A stretch of 64,000 nucleotides of DNA from Chloroflexota bacterium (GTDB taxonomy: Bacteria > Chloroflexota > Anaerolineae > UBA4142 > SHND01), in contig JACQWQ010000031.1 of the NCBI GenBank assembly GCA_016209205.1, positions 1-64,000 of the forward strand, read 5' to 3'. Below the pieces are notes generated by a model. The model was not told the DNA's origin and made no database searches. It worked only from the letters and a program-made list of their open reading frames with translations. A program made the translations under genes and the position numbers. Positions 38,107 through 49,800 of the stretch are shown here, piece by piece. Position 1 is the first letter of the stretch; each line of letters starts with the position of its first letter.

Positions 38107-41100
38107 TTGCCCATGGCTCAATCAATCCAGAACCAACCCCGCGCCCCGGGTACAGGCGGAATTTTACATCTTCGCCGCACCCAGTGGATGTTGATCGGCT
38201 CGATCATTTTGCTGGCGGTCTTGACCGGTGTGCTCCTCCTAGGTACAACGCTCAACACCAATCAAGCTGCTACAGAACTAACGCAGATTGCAGAAGAAAC
38301 GGAACATATTGTCGGCACGCAACACGAACTGCTGCGCTTACACATTGAAACTGAACGCGCATTAGATGCCGAGAATCCCAATTGGCCGGAAGTGGACACG
38401 CAACGCACCGTCGTCGGCACACAATACAAGTCTACGCTCGATCAGATTAGTAATACCCCACAGCTGCGGCAAGAATTGGCGCCGCTGGCAGATTCCCTAT
38501 TTGCCTATGACCGACTCATGTCGGAAACGCGCGCAAATATGACACCCGCAATGCGCGAAGCAGCGCTCGAGCAGCTGTATGTGCTGCTGCGGGATGCCGA
38601 ACGCAATCTCAATCAAGTCTATGACCGTCAAGAAGAACGATTTCTTGGGGCGCTAAGCAATTCGCTCAACACGATTCGGTTCGTCCAAACCACAGTGATG
38701 CTCGTTGGAGCGCTTTCAATCATTCTGTTTGTTGTCCTCGTCTTGTCGCTCGTCCGTTCGATTCGGTCCGATTTTCGCAGCGCCTACACCTTGGTGCAAG
38801 AGGAAAAAGACCAAGTCGCGCGCACCGAACATACCTTGCGCTCCCAGAACACCTATCTTGATACACTCCAAAGAATTGCAGTCGGTCTCATCGGACGATT
38901 GGACGTCGAGGGCTTGCTCCAAGAGATTCTTTCCCGCGCGGGTGAATTGGTCGGCACGAGCAACGGTTATGTCTTTTTACTCGATCCGGAAAAAGACGAA
39001 ATGGTGATGCGCGTGGGCGTGGGTGCGTATCAGGATTTTGTCAATACGAAAGCGACGCGCGGCGTGGCGCTCGCCGGGCGGGTTTGGGAATCTGGCCAAG
39101 CCCTCGTGGTGGACGATTATCAGCGATGGGGCGAACGTTTGCCGGACCCCTCACGCAACGTGCTGCGCGCGATCATTGGCGTGCCCTTGATCGTACGCGA
39201 GCGCGTGACCGGCATTCTCGGTTTGGCGCATCTTGATCCGCAGAAAAAATTCGGCCCCGACGAGTTGGACTTGTTGACGCGCTTGGCCGCGTTGGCGGCG
39301 GTTGCACTGGACAATGCGCGATTGTATGACGCCGCGCAAACCGAATTGGCGCAGCGCCGTTCGGTAGAAGCGGCGCTGGCGTACGAACGTGATTTGCTGC
39401 AAGCAATCATGGACACGCTGCCGGACTTGATTTTCTTTAAAGATCGCGAATCGCGATTTGTGCGCAGCAACGCGGCGCATTTGCAGAATCTTGGCGCGCA
39501 GAGTATGGACCAAATCCGCGGCAAGACCGACGCCGATTTTCATGTCGCAGTGGCGGCGCACGATTTTGCGGAGGATGAAAACCGCGTGATCGCGACCGGC
39601 ATTCCGATTTTGAACAAATTGGAAGCAAACCCGGAACTGGATGGCACGGAACGTTATTTTTCGACCTCCAAAGTACCGTGGCGCGATGCACAGGGCAACA
39701 TTATTGGCACACTCGGCGTGGCGCACAACGTGACTCAAACGGTACTCGCCGAAAAACGTCTCGCCGCCGAAGTCGCAGAGCGCGAACGCACCGAAGCCGA
39801 GCTCCGTAAACTCACGCGCGCAGTCGAACAAAGTCCCGTCTCGATTGTCATTACCGACCTCTCGGGCAACATCGAGTATGCGAACCCCACGTACACGGAA
39901 AAGACAGGGTATCTGAATGCCGAGCTGCTGGGACGGAATCAACGCGCGTTCAAGTCGGGGCAGGTTGCTCCGCAAGTCTACAAGCAAATGTGGGAGACGA
40001 TCACGGCCGGGCAAAAATGGCAAGGCGAGCTGTTGAATCGCAAAAAGAATGGTGGACTGTTTTGGGAACTGGTCGTCATTGCGCCGATCTTTGACACGCA
40101 AGGCGTGATTACGCACTATGTCGGCATCAAAGAAGATATTAGCGAACGGCGACGCGCGCAGGATGCGTTGCGCGCGAGCGAAGAACGGTATCGTGACCTG
40201 TTTGAAAATGCGAATGACCTGATTCAGAGCGTCCGCGCCGATGGACATTTCGAGTACGTGAACCGCCGCTGGAAAGAGACGTTCGGTTATAGCGACGAGG
40301 AAATCAGCGCGCTCAAGTTCCTCGACATTATCCCCCCGGAGCATCATTCCAGCGCGCGCGCCCAATCGCTGCGCGTCTTGGCGGGTGAGACACTTGACTC
40401 CATCGAGGCGGAATTCGTCGCCAAAGATGGGCGCAAGATCCTACTCGAAGGCAGCGCCACGGCGCGCCGGGTGGATGGGCAGGTCGTCTCGACGCGCGGC
40501 ATCTTTCGCGATGTAACCGAACGCCGGCGTGTGCAAGAGCAAGTTGACGTTCAAGCCGCGGCGCTCGATTCCGCCGCGAACACGATTATCATCACGGACA
40601 TCAAGGGCAAGATTCTATGGGTGAATCGCGCGTTTACAGCAGGGTCGGGCTATACCCTGGAGGAAGCCGCTGGCAACACTCCGAGCATTATGAAATCCGG
40701 TCTGCACGATGCTGCATTCTACCGGAACTTGTGGGAGACGATTCTCTCTGGGAATGCCTGGCGCGGTGAAATGATCAATCGTCGCAAGAACGGCGAACTG
40801 TATTACGAAGAGAAAACCATTACCCCGGTACGGAACATAGATGGGGAAATCTTTCGGTTCGTCGCGATCGGGTTAGATATCACCGAGCGCAAACGCGCGG
40901 AAGAGACCCTCTTGCGTTTCCAGCGCGCCATCGAGCAGTTGACCGATGCCGTTTTCATGACGGATCCGCAAGGCAACATCTTGTATGTGAATTCGGCGTT
41001 TGAAAAAATTTACGGCTACAGCGCCGCCGAAGCGCTTGGCAAAACCCCGCGCATCTTAAAGTCGGGGCTGTTGACCGCCGAACAGTATCGAGATTTTTGG

Positions 41101-44100
41101 GCGACCTTGCTGAACAAGCAGCCGATCAGCGGCGAAATTCTCAACCGGAACAAGCACGGTCACTTGGTTCCAATTGAGGGAACCAATGTCCCCATTGTTG
41201 ACGATTCGGACAACCTCATCGGGTTCGTGTCCGTGCACCGCGATATCACCGAACGCAAGCGCGCCCAAGAACGCGAAGCATATCAAAATGCATTAATTGC
41301 CGCACAAAACCAAGTCTCACCGGATGGAATTCTCGTCGTCGGCCCCGATGACAAAATCCTTTCGTCGAATCGGCGCTTTCTTGAATTGTGGGGCATTCCG
41401 TCGGAGGTATTGGCTAGCGCCTCTGCGGAGGCGCTGCGGCAGGCGGTTCGAGACAATGTCGTTGACCGCGACATCTGGTTGCAAAGCACGACCGAAATTT
41501 ACAAACAGCGCGACGCATCCTCCAAGGATGAACTCCGTTTCGAAAACGGGCGCATTATGGAGCGCTACAGCGCGCCGGTCACTAGCGCAGCGGGCGAATA
41601 TCTCGCGCGGGTTTGGTTCTTTCACGATGTGACGGAAATGCGCCGCGCCCAGAACTTGTTGCATCAATCCGAGCAGCGCTTGTTCAAGTTTATGAACGCG
41701 CTGCCCGTCGGCGTGTTCGTCGTGGATGCGCAAGGCAAACCGTACTTTGCGAATGACACTGCGATTGAGATGCTTGGGAAAGGGCTTGACCCGTACGCGA
41801 CACCCGAAAATATATCGGAACGCTATCAGGTGATCGAAGTGGCGACCGGGCAGATTGCGCCGCCCAAAGATTTGCCGCTCCTGCGTGCTTTGGCAGGTGA
41901 AAAGATGACGCGTAACGATATCGCAATTCACCGCGCCGACCGCGATATTCCGATGCAATCATCCGCAACTCCAATTTATGACGAACAAGGCCGCATCGAA
42001 TACGCGGTGGCCGCATGGAGTGACCTTACGCTCGTCCGGCGCGCCGAACAAGACGTGCGTCGCCAAAACGTGTACTTGAACGCGCTCCAGGAAACGACGG
42101 TTGGGTTGATTAGCCGTCTCGATGTGGATGCCTTGTTGCAAGACATCGTCAAGCATGCCGGCGCACTGGCTGGCACGGAACACGGATATGTCTTTATCAA
42201 AGAGCCGGGCGCGGAGGAAATGGAACTGCGCGTGGGCACTGGCGCGTATGAGGGGTTTGTCGGACGACGTACCCGCCGCGGCGTCGGTTTGGCAGGGCAG
42301 ATTTGGGAATCGAACAGGCCCATTGCCGTGGACGATTATCGCACGTGGAGCGGGCGGCTTGCCGATGCGAGCCGCGACATTTTGCGCGCCGTCGCAGGGT
42401 TTCCGTTACGCTCCGGTTCAGAAGTGATTGGCGTCATCGGGCTGGCGACGTTGGACGCAGAACGCAAATTCGGCGCTCAAGAGATCGAAGTGCTGCAACG
42501 CTTTGCCCAGCTGGCGGCGATTGCGCTCGACAATGCGCGGTTGTACGAATCCGCCCAAGAAGAATTAAAGGAGCGCACCCGCGCTGAAAACGAACTGGCG
42601 CGTGAATTGCGCGAAACGGAATTTGTGGGACGTGTGACGGCGCACGCCGTGAATCTGGACGCGGACAGCGCCTTGCGCGAGATTTGCGGTGATGTCGCCA
42701 ACTACTTTGGCGTACCAGTGTCCGGCATTGCGCTGTTGGATCCAGAACACACCACCGCAACGGTAGTGGCAGATTACTCGCCGCCCGGGTCGCCGTCGGT
42801 GATCGGCTTTAACATTCCGGTCAAGGGGAATCCTTCGGCGGAAATCGTTCTCGCGACGCGCAAGCCGGCGGCGTTTTCCGACGCCCAAAATGATCCACGG
42901 CTGGCTGCGATTCATGATTTGATGAAGGCGCGCGGGACGGTTTCGATTTTGATTGCGCCGCTGTTTGTGCGCGATGAAATTATCGGAACGCTCGGCATTG
43001 ATTCCTCTACACCGCGCGAATTTGACAGCCGGGGCATCGCGCTGGTCGAGCGCGTTGCCGTTGCGATTTCTACCGCGCTTGAAAACGCGCGCCTGTACAA
43101 TACGCTCCAACAAGAGCTGGCAGAGCGCACCCGCGCGGAAGCCGAAGCGCGCCAGCGCAACCTCGAACTCGAATCGCTCAATCGCGTCGCCAGCGCGATG
43201 ATGTCCGACGCCGAACTCTACACCGCGCTCGGCGAGATGGCGCAGGAATTGGTCCGAACGTTTCGCGCGCGCAATTGCGGCATTGCACTGTTGAGCCCAG
43301 ACCAAGCCGCCCTCACGGTCGTCGCCGATGCGCTGGTGGAAGGACACGAACAACGTGCGGTGGGCATTGTGATTCCGGTGCAGGGGAATGCTTCTTCCGA
43401 ATATGTCATTCAAAACAAGAAAACGCTCGTCATTGACGACCCGCAGAACGATCCGATGACCGCGACCATCCATGAACGAATGCGCGATCGGCGCACCACC
43501 TGTCTTGCCATTATTCCACTCTTGGCCGGCGATCAAGTGATCGGGACGATCGGTCTGGATACGACGGAAGAAGGACGCGTTTTTTCGAATGATGAAATCC
43601 GTGTCGCGGAAACCATGGCGGCGCAGATGGCGGGTGCGATCGAAAAACAGCGCTTGCTCGAAGCCACGCAATTCGAGGTCGTGCAACGCGCCCGCGCCGA
43701 AAAGATTCAAAACACGCTGTTTCGGATTGCCGATGCCGTCAACACCGCGCAGACGGCTACAGATTTTTATGCCACCCTGCAAAGACTCATCGGCGAATTA
43801 ATGTATGCGCCGAATATGTATGTCGCTTTGTATGACGCGCCGGAAGACATCCTTGAATTTCCGTACTTTAAGGATGAGCGCGACCAGCTGGTGGATCCGA
43901 TTCGGCGACGTGAGCGGGCAGGCAAGCGCGTGACGAAATGGGTCATCCAAAAGGGCGAACCGCTGCTGATTGACACGGCAATGACTTTCGAGATGGTCGA
44001 GCGCGGTGAAATTGAGATACACGGCAATCCTGCGGTGCAGTGGCTTGGCATTCCGCTCAAGCGCGGCAACCAAACTTTTGGTATGTTTGGGTTGCAGAGC

Positions 44101-44910
44101 TATACGGAGGAACATCGCTATAGCGATGCGGACAAAGAATTGCTGATGACCTTGTCGCCCGAGATTGCGAATGCGATTACACGGCGCGAGGAGCAGGATA
44201 CATTGATTCGTCGCAATCGCGAGTTGGCCGTGTTGAATCGTGTAGCCCAAGTGGTTTCCCAGAGCACGGAATTGTCCACGACCCTGCGGCAGGTGGCGCG
44301 CGAAGTGGTCGAAGTGTTTGAAGCGCGCAACTGTGGGATTACGCTCTACAGTCCCGACAAGACCGAGTTGATCGTAGTTGCCAGCGCGACGCGTTCGCCG
44401 GACGAGCCCGATACGGTCGGCGTGCGTATTCCGCTCGAAAACAATCTTTCGACCCAACACGTTCTCCAGACACGCGAATCGCTGGTGATTGCCGATGCGC
44501 AAACCGACCCGCTGACGGCAGGGGTGCACGACTTGATGAAGCAATTGCGTACGCGTTCGTTGATGATTGTGCCGCTGCTGTCGGGAGGCCAAGTCATTGG
44601 CACGGTGGGAGTAGACTCGACCGACTTGAATCGCATTTTCACACCCGAAGAAGTCCGTCTCGCCGAAACACTGGCTATCCAAATGGCGAATGCGATTGAA
44701 AAGCAAAGTCAGTTTGACCAAGCCCGCGAACGGGCGCGGCGCGAGCAGCGTTCGCGTGAAATCGGCGCGCGGCTCACCCGCTCGTTGGACGTGGATGCCA
44801 TCGTTCAAACGATGGCGCGTGAATTGAGTCAGGTGCTGGGCGCATCGCACGCGGTGGTGCGCATGGGTTCGGCGGAAAAACACGACAATGGAGAGCAAGG
44901 ACACAGCTAG
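38107..44910 (+). CDS. Giant membrane-anchored multi-PAS/multi-GAF protein (2267 aa), no kinase domain seen
   Basis: two N-terminal TM helices; many PAS (DLSGNIEYANPTYTEKTGY; DIKGKILWVNRAFTAGSGY; DPQGNILYVNSAFEKIYGY) and GAF modules; C-terminus ends ...MARELSQVLGASHAVVRMGSAEKHDNGEQGHS* with no H-box or HATPase. Confidence 0.9.
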   Translation: MPMAQSIQNQPRAPGTGGILHLRRTQWMLIGSIILLAVLTGVLLLGTTLNTNQAATELTQIAEETEHIVGTQHELLRLHIETERALDAENPNWPEVDTQRTVVGTQYKSTLDQISNTPQLRQELAPLADSLFAYDRLMSETRANMTPAMREAALEQLYVLLRDAERNLNQVYDRQEERFLGALSNSLNTIRFVQTTVMLVGALSIILFVVLVLSLVRSIRSDFRSAYTLVQEEKDQVARTEHTLRSQNTYLDTLQRIAVGLIGRLDVEGLLQEILSRAGELVGTSNGYVFLLDPEKDEMVMRVGVGAYQDFVNTKATRGVALAGRVWESGQALVVDDYQRWGERLPDPSRNVLRAIIGVPLIVRERVTGILGLAHLDPQKKFGPDELDLLTRLAALAAVALDNARLYDAAQTELAQRRSVEAALAYERDLLQAIMDTLPDLIFFKDRESRFVRSNAAHLQNLGAQSMDQIRGKTDADFHVAVAAHDFAEDENRVIATGIPILNKLEANPELDGTERYFSTSKVPWRDAQGNIIGTLGVAHNVTQTVLAEKRLAAEVAERERTEAELRKLTRAVEQSPVSIVITDLSGNIEYANPTYTEKTGYLNAELLGRNQRAFKSGQVAPQVYKQMWETITAGQKWQGELLNRKKNGGLFWELVVIAPIFDTQGVITHYVGIKEDISERRRAQDALRASEERYRDLFENANDLIQSVRADGHFEYVNRRWKETFGYSDEEISALKFLDIIPPEHHSSARAQSLRVLAGETLDSIEAEFVAKDGRKILLEGSATARRVDGQVVSTRGIFRDVTERRRVQEQVDVQAAALDSAANTIIITDIKGKILWVNRAFTAGSGYTLEEAAGNTPSIMKSGLHDAAFYRNLWETILSGNAWRGEMINRRKNGELYYEEKTITPVRNIDGEIFRFVAIGLDITERKRAEETLLRFQRAIEQLTDAVFMTDPQGNILYVNSAFEKIYGYSAAEALGKTPRILKSGLLTAEQYRDFWATLLNKQPISGEILNRNKHGHLVPIEGTNVPIVDDSDNLIGFVSVHRDITERKRAQEREAYQNALIAAQNQVSPDGILVVGPDDKILSSNRRFLELWGIPSEVLASASAEALRQAVRDNVVDRDIWLQSTTEIYKQRDASSKDELRFENGRIMERYSAPVTSAAGEYLARVWFFHDVTEMRRAQNLLHQSEQRLFKFMNALPVGVFVVDAQGKPYFANDTAIEMLGKGLDPYATPENISERYQVIEVATGQIAPPKDLPLLRALAGEKMTRNDIAIHRADRDIPMQSSATPIYDEQGRIEYAVAAWSDLTLVRRAEQDVRRQNVYLNALQETTVGLISRLDVDALLQDIVKHAGALAGTEHGYVFIKEPGAEEMELRVGTGAYEGFVGRRTRRGVGLAGQIWESNRPIAVDDYRTWSGRLADASRDILRAVAGFPLRSGSEVIGVIGLATLDAERKFGAQEIEVLQRFAQLAAIALDNARLYESAQEELKERTRAENELARELRETEFVGRVTAHAVNLDADSALREICGDVANYFGVPVSGIALLDPEHTTATVVADYSPPGSPSVIGFNIPVKGNPSAEIVLATRKPAAFSDAQNDPRLAAIHDLMKARGTVSILIAPLFVRDEIIGTLGIDSSTPREFDSRGIALVERVAVAISTALENARLYNTLQQELAERTRAEAEARQRNLELESLNRVASAMMSDAELYTALGEMAQELVRTFRARNCGIALLSPDQAALTVVADALVEGHEQRAVGIVIPVQGNASSEYVIQNKKTLVIDDPQNDPMTATIHERMRDRRTTCLAIIPLLAGDQVIGTIGLDTTEEGRVFSNDEIRVAETMAAQMAGAIEKQRLLEATQFEVVQRARAEKIQNTLFRIADAVNTAQTATDFYATLQRLIGELMYAPNMYVALYDAPEDILEFPYFKDERDQLVDPIRRRERAGKRVTKWVIQKGEPLLIDTAMTFEMVERGEIEIHGNPAVQWLGIPLKRGNQTFGMFGLQSYTEEHRYSDADKELLMTLSPEIANAITRREEQDTLIRRNRELAVLNRVAQVVSQSTELSTTLRQVAREVVEVFEARNCGITLYSPDKTELIVVASATRSPDEPDTVGVRIPLENNLSTQHVLQTRESLVIADAQTDPLTAGVHDLMKQLRTRSLMIVPLLSGGQVIGTVGVDSTDLNRIFTPEEVRLAETLAIQMANAIEKQSQFDQARERARREQRSREIGARLTRSLDVDAIVQTMARELSQVLGASHAVVRMGSAEKHDNGEQGHS

Positions 44911-44990
44911 TGTCAAACGCCGCGCGAGCGCAGGGGAGCGGCGCGCGGTGGCTACACACTCCCTCAAACTTCTTTACACCCCAGGAGGGT

Positions 44991-45785
44991 ATGATGCCTG
45001 AAAAGCAACCGATGGATACCAATCTCCCGAATGCGGCGCGCGTGTATGATTACTCGCTCGGCGGCTCGCACAATTTCCAAGCGGACCGCCAAGCGGCCGA
45101 ATATATGTTTATGCTCGTGCCTTCGACCAAGAAATGGGTTCGTCTCTTGCGGATGTTTTTAACAGAGGCGGCGGTGCAATTGTCGGAAGAGGGCTACACG
45201 ATGTTTCTCGATCTAGCCTCCGGCTTGCCGACGGTGGAGCACATTCACTCGTCCGTGCCGGATGCCAAAGTTCTGTATGTAGACAATGACCCCGTTGTCT
45301 ATAGCTACGGCACCGAGATTTTGGGCGGGAATCCGAATGTGCGCTATCTGGAGGCAGACATTCGCGAGATCGAAAAGGTGTTGAATGCACCCATCGTCCA
45401 GGAGCTTTTCGGTGATAATCGCCGCCTTGCCATCGGATTCAATGGCATTACACCCTTCTTGTCGGATGAAGAGATCTCAAGAATCATGGCCGCAACGTAC
45501 GCCTGGGCCGCGCCCGGCAGCAAGATGTGGGTCACGTGGGAAACGCAAGCGGAAGGCAAGATGACGCCGCAGTGGGGACAGTTTCTGGGTATGTTCGAAC
45601 AGATGGGCTCCCCCTTGCATTTGATTCCCGAAGTGCGTGCGCGTGAACTCGTCGCGCCCTGGCAGCCGGACGCGCGCGGCTTTCGCCCCATCACCGAGTG
45701 GGTGGGCTTGCAAGACTATATCACCGAAGCGGATCGTGAGCAGGTGGGCTTGGAGTTTTACGGCGTGTTTCTGGAAAAACCATAA
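44991..45785 (+). CDS. PF04672-like (DUF574) SAM-dependent methyltransferase
   Basis: NAARVYDYSLGGSHNFQADRQAAEYM...FLDLASGLPTVEHIHSSVPDAKVLYVDNDPVV; aggagg RBS. Confidence 0.85.
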   Translation: MMPEKQPMDTNLPNAARVYDYSLGGSHNFQADRQAAEYMFMLVPSTKKWVRLLRMFLTEAAVQLSEEGYTMFLDLASGLPTVEHIHSSVPDAKVLYVDNDPVVYSYGTEILGGNPNVRYLEADIREIEKVLNAPIVQELFGDNRRLAIGFNGITPFLSDEEISRIMAATYAWAAPGSKMWVTWETQAEGKMTPQWGQFLGMFEQMGSPLHLIPEVRARELVAPWQPDARGFRPITEWVGLQDYITEADREQVGLEFYGVFLEKP

Positions 45786-45789
45786 TGTT

Positions 45790-45818
45790 GTAGAGACGTT
45801 TCGCCGAAACGTCTCTAC
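45790..45818. repeat. Perfect 14-bp palindrome (1-nt centre)
   Basis: gtagagacgtttcg-c-cgaaacgtctctac. Confidence 0.95.
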
Positions 45819-45861
45819 TTGCCCGAAATCACACAAATGACCCCAACTCTCAGGAGGCAAA

Positions 45862-46682
45862 ATGTCTGATCCACAAGGAATGTACTCTCTCGGTGCGATG
45901 GATTTGACTAAACCGAATGCGGCGCGGATCTATGATTATCTGCTCGGCGGTAGTCACAATTTTGAAGCGGACCGTAGAGCTGGCGACCAGCTTAACCGGG
46001 CGGTGCCGTGGTTTCCAAAGGTATGCGCTTGCAGCGGGCATGTTTGCAAGACATTGCCGACGACCTGACGCACAAACGCGGCTATGATGTGGTGATTGAT
46101 TTTGCTTCGGGACTGCCGACGCAGGATCACATTCACACGGTCGTCAAACCGGGCACCCTGGTCATTTACTCGGATATTGATCCGGTGGTCGTCGAGTTTG
46201 CGAAAGAGATTCTGAAGGGTGCGCCCGACACCTATATTTTTCAATCGGATGCGCGGCATCCCGAAACGTTGTTGAGCAATCCCCAGGTGCTGGAACTCTT
46301 GCAGGGACGCCGCGATGTGGCGTTGGTATTGTGGGGACTTTCAAGTTTCCTGAATGATGCCGAACTCAACACGACGATGCAGGCAGTATATAACTGGTCA
46401 GGTCCCCGCGCCACAATGGTGTTTAACGCGCAAGGAACAGATATTAACACGAACGACCCGGCTGTGATGCAAGTAATGGCGCTGTACGAACGGATGGGGG
46501 TCAAGTTACATGCTCGGACTCTAAGCCAGCATCACGATCTGGTGAGACCCTGGCGCGCCGACGAACAAGGTTTTGTATCCTTGTTGAATTGGCATGGCTG
46601 TGACTCTACCGTTATGACGCCGGAAGACCTGCAGATGATGGGAAGCGCGGGCGGCGGTTACGGCGCGTATCTGGTCAAGTAA
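45862..46682 (+). pseudogene. Second PF04672-like SAM methyltransferase, split by a -1 frameshift near 46020-46030
   Basis: frame 1 MSDPQGMYSLGAMDLTKPNAARIYDYLLGGSHNFEADRRAGDQLNRAVPWFPK then continues one frame back as GMRLQRACLQDIADDLTHKRGYDVVIDFASGLPTQDHIHTVV... Confidence 0.8.
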
Positions 46683-46803
46683 GCGGTACGAGAGTGTTCT
46701 CGCCATGGGCCCGTTTTCTTGGCTTCACTCGACGAGAAAACAGGTCTATGGCAAGGCGAATGGGATGGACGACGAGTTTGGCAGATGTGAGGGAGCATAG
46801 GGC

Positions 46804-49800
46804 ATGGCATTACCAACCCCACCAGTACAAGACGCTGCAGACAAAGAGCAAGCCATAAACCGCTTGCGTCAAGCCAGTCCGCACTTGCGCAGCTTGGTTG
46901 AACAAGTACTGCGGCGCAACATCGGCGAAATGACGGGCACGTTTACTTCAGTCCGCCGCCTGCCGGCGCAAGCCGAAGAAATCGCCGCGCATTTTCTAGA
47001 CGCGGTGCAAGGGCGGCTTGGCACGGCCGAGTTTCGCGCGCAACTACGCGTGTGGGCGCAGCGCGGGCTTGAGCCGATGGGCGCGTTCGAGGTCATGGAG
47101 ACGCTCTATCACGCTGGCATTGATCTCGGTGAACCCGCGCTGGTCCCGCTGTTGGAGGCGTATCGTCGTCAGTTTACCATTGCGTATGATTTGGCGCGGC
47201 GCGAAGAAATCCTCGCGGAACACGAACGGTTGCAGCGCGGTTTGTTTAGCGCGTTGGAAAAGCAGATTCAAAGCGAACGCGAAGCGCGCGCGGCTTTGCA
47301 GCGGCGGCAAGCGCAACTGCAAATCACCGCCGAGCTGGCACGCACGACGACCGCCACACGCGATCTGCGCCAGCTCATGAACAATGCCGCGCATCTACTG
47401 CAAGAAGGGTTGGGGCTCGATTTCGTGGGGATCTTTTTGCTGGACGAGGCGCGTCAATGGGCAAGTCTGCGCGCCGGCGCGGGTGAAGTGGGCGCGGCAG
47501 TGACGGAACGCGGCTATCAACTCGGGTTGGATGCCAGTTCTTTTCTCACGCGCGTCCGAGCCGCGAATCAGCCCCTCATCCTTGTAGAAGGCAAATACCA
47601 AAACGAGTTTTTCCTGCAACAGATTCTGCCGGAGACGCGTTTGATTGCCGCGGCGCCGCTCGTTACACACGGGGAAACGCTCGGCTTTTGGACCGCGCAC
47701 AGTGAGAATCTGGATGTGCTCACCGAACAGGATGCCGCCATCTTGACCCTGATTGCCGACGATTTGGCGTACGCGATTGAAAATGCCGAACTCTTTACGC
47801 GCGCCACGACGAGTCTGGAAGAATTGGAGCGCACCCAACGCGGTTATATCCGCCAAGCGTGGACGAATCGAGAGTTGAGCTTTGATCTGACCTACTCGCA
47901 AAAACAAGACACATTTGAGCGAGACGACGTTGGAACGGTTGCCGCGGAAACGTTTCCGACCAATGGCGATGCGCACAACGCGCTCTCTGTGCCGATTACC
48001 CTGCGCGGTCAGGTCATTGGCACGGTAGACGTGTTCGACGTCACCCAAGAACGGAATTGGACGGACAATGAAAAAGCAATGGCGTCGAGCGTGGTGGAAC
48101 AAATGGCAATGGCTGTGGAAAACGCTCGACTCTTTGAGGAATCGCAACGGCGCGCCCAAGAGCTGGAATCGCTCAACCAAATAACAAATATCATTTCCAA
48201 AGAGCTCGACCTGGAGCGTTTGTGGACTGCGGTGCATGAACAGGTGCGCCAAGTCATGCCTGCCGACGCATTCTTTGTGACACTGTATGATCCGGCGACA
48301 GATTCGGTCACGTACCCGTACATTTTCGACGACGACCAGCACTATTCATCTCTGGCGCGGCCCTTGGCGCCGCGCGGCAACTTGCGCGTGGTGATAGAAT
48401 CGGGGCAATCCGTGTTGGTGAATCGCAGCGCCGAACAAGTAGCTGCCGCACAAGCCGCGTTGACCGCCGACACGGCCGTGGGCAACGCGAGCAAAGCATC
48501 TGCCTCGCTCCTCTATGCGCCCATGCAGTTTGGCAATGAAGTCATCGGATGTATTTCCGCCCAGAGCTATACGCTCAACGCCTATTCCGAGCGCTCCGTC
48601 AAAGTGATGGCAGGGATTGCGATTCATGTCGCCATTGCGCTGAGAAATGCCCAACTGTTTCGTGACACGCAGGACGCGGCAAACCGGTTGGCGACTTTGA
48701 ACCGCATTGCGCGCGCGGCGACGGCGCCGGTAGGGTTTGATGAGCTTGCCCAAGTCCTTTATCAGGAAATCAATGCCCTGTTGAAACCGGATGCGTTTTT
48801 GATTGCCCTCTATTCGCCCACCGAACAAACGCTCGATTTTCGTTTGCAGGTGGATCGCGGAATCGTGTACCCGCCGGAGCGAAGGCAGGTCAGCAACACA
48901 TTGACAGGACAGGTGATTACCTCCGGTAAAGCGGTTCTGATTGGCGATTTGCCCAATTCCGAAAACCCCGATGCCGGTGTCATCTTTGGCAGCACGGAAG
49001 ATATACGTACGTGGTTTGGCATTCCCCTCCGCAGCGGGAATGACATCATCGGCGTGCTTTCGATTCAAAGCTACACCCCCGACGCGTTTGGCGAAACGGA
49101 AGCCAATTTGTTAGAGACCATCGGCGATCAAGTCGGGGTCGCGATTGAACGCGCCCGCTTGTTTGACGAAACCGAAACGCGCGCGCGCGAGACCGCCATC
49201 ATCAACGAAATGGCGCGCGAGTTGTCCGGTCAAATTGCAAGCGAAAAACTCTACGCGACGGTGTATGCTTATCTGCCGCGTTTGATGCCGACGGATGCGT
49301 TCATCGTATGGTTGTATGACAGCGCGCAGGGCGCCGTTACACGTCCGGTGCTGTACGATCAGGACCAATTGCTGCCGGACGAATCGGGACCGCGCCCGCC
49401 GGAAGGTCTTGCCGCGCGCGTCATCGAAACCGGTGAGCCGGTGCTGCTGAATCGTACTGTCGAGGCATGGAATGAACTCCATGCGGCACGCGCCCAAGAA
49501 GCGGATGCCGCAGACCCTTCCGCTTCGCTTTTATATGTTCCCCTGCGCGTGGGGGCGCAGCTCCGCGGCGTGCTGTCGGTTCAAACCTACAAGTTTAGCG
49601 CCTATGGTCCGCGCCAACTTTCGTTATTGACCAGTGTGGCAAACCATGTCGTGAGTGCGTTGGACAATGCGCAGCTGTTTAGTCAAACCCAAAGCGCGTT
49701 GGCCGAAACCCAAACGCTGTACGACATCAATTCGCAGCTCAACGCCGCGACCACGTTGGACGAATTGCTTCCGGCTTGCGCGGCGCCGGCATTGAGCGCG

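Noticed and set aside
39151-44967. Long minus-strand ORFs (404, 405, 389 aa) opposite the 2267-aa sensor
   Set aside because: Shadow ORFs rich in Arg/His, overlapping confirmed PAS/GAF coding sequence.
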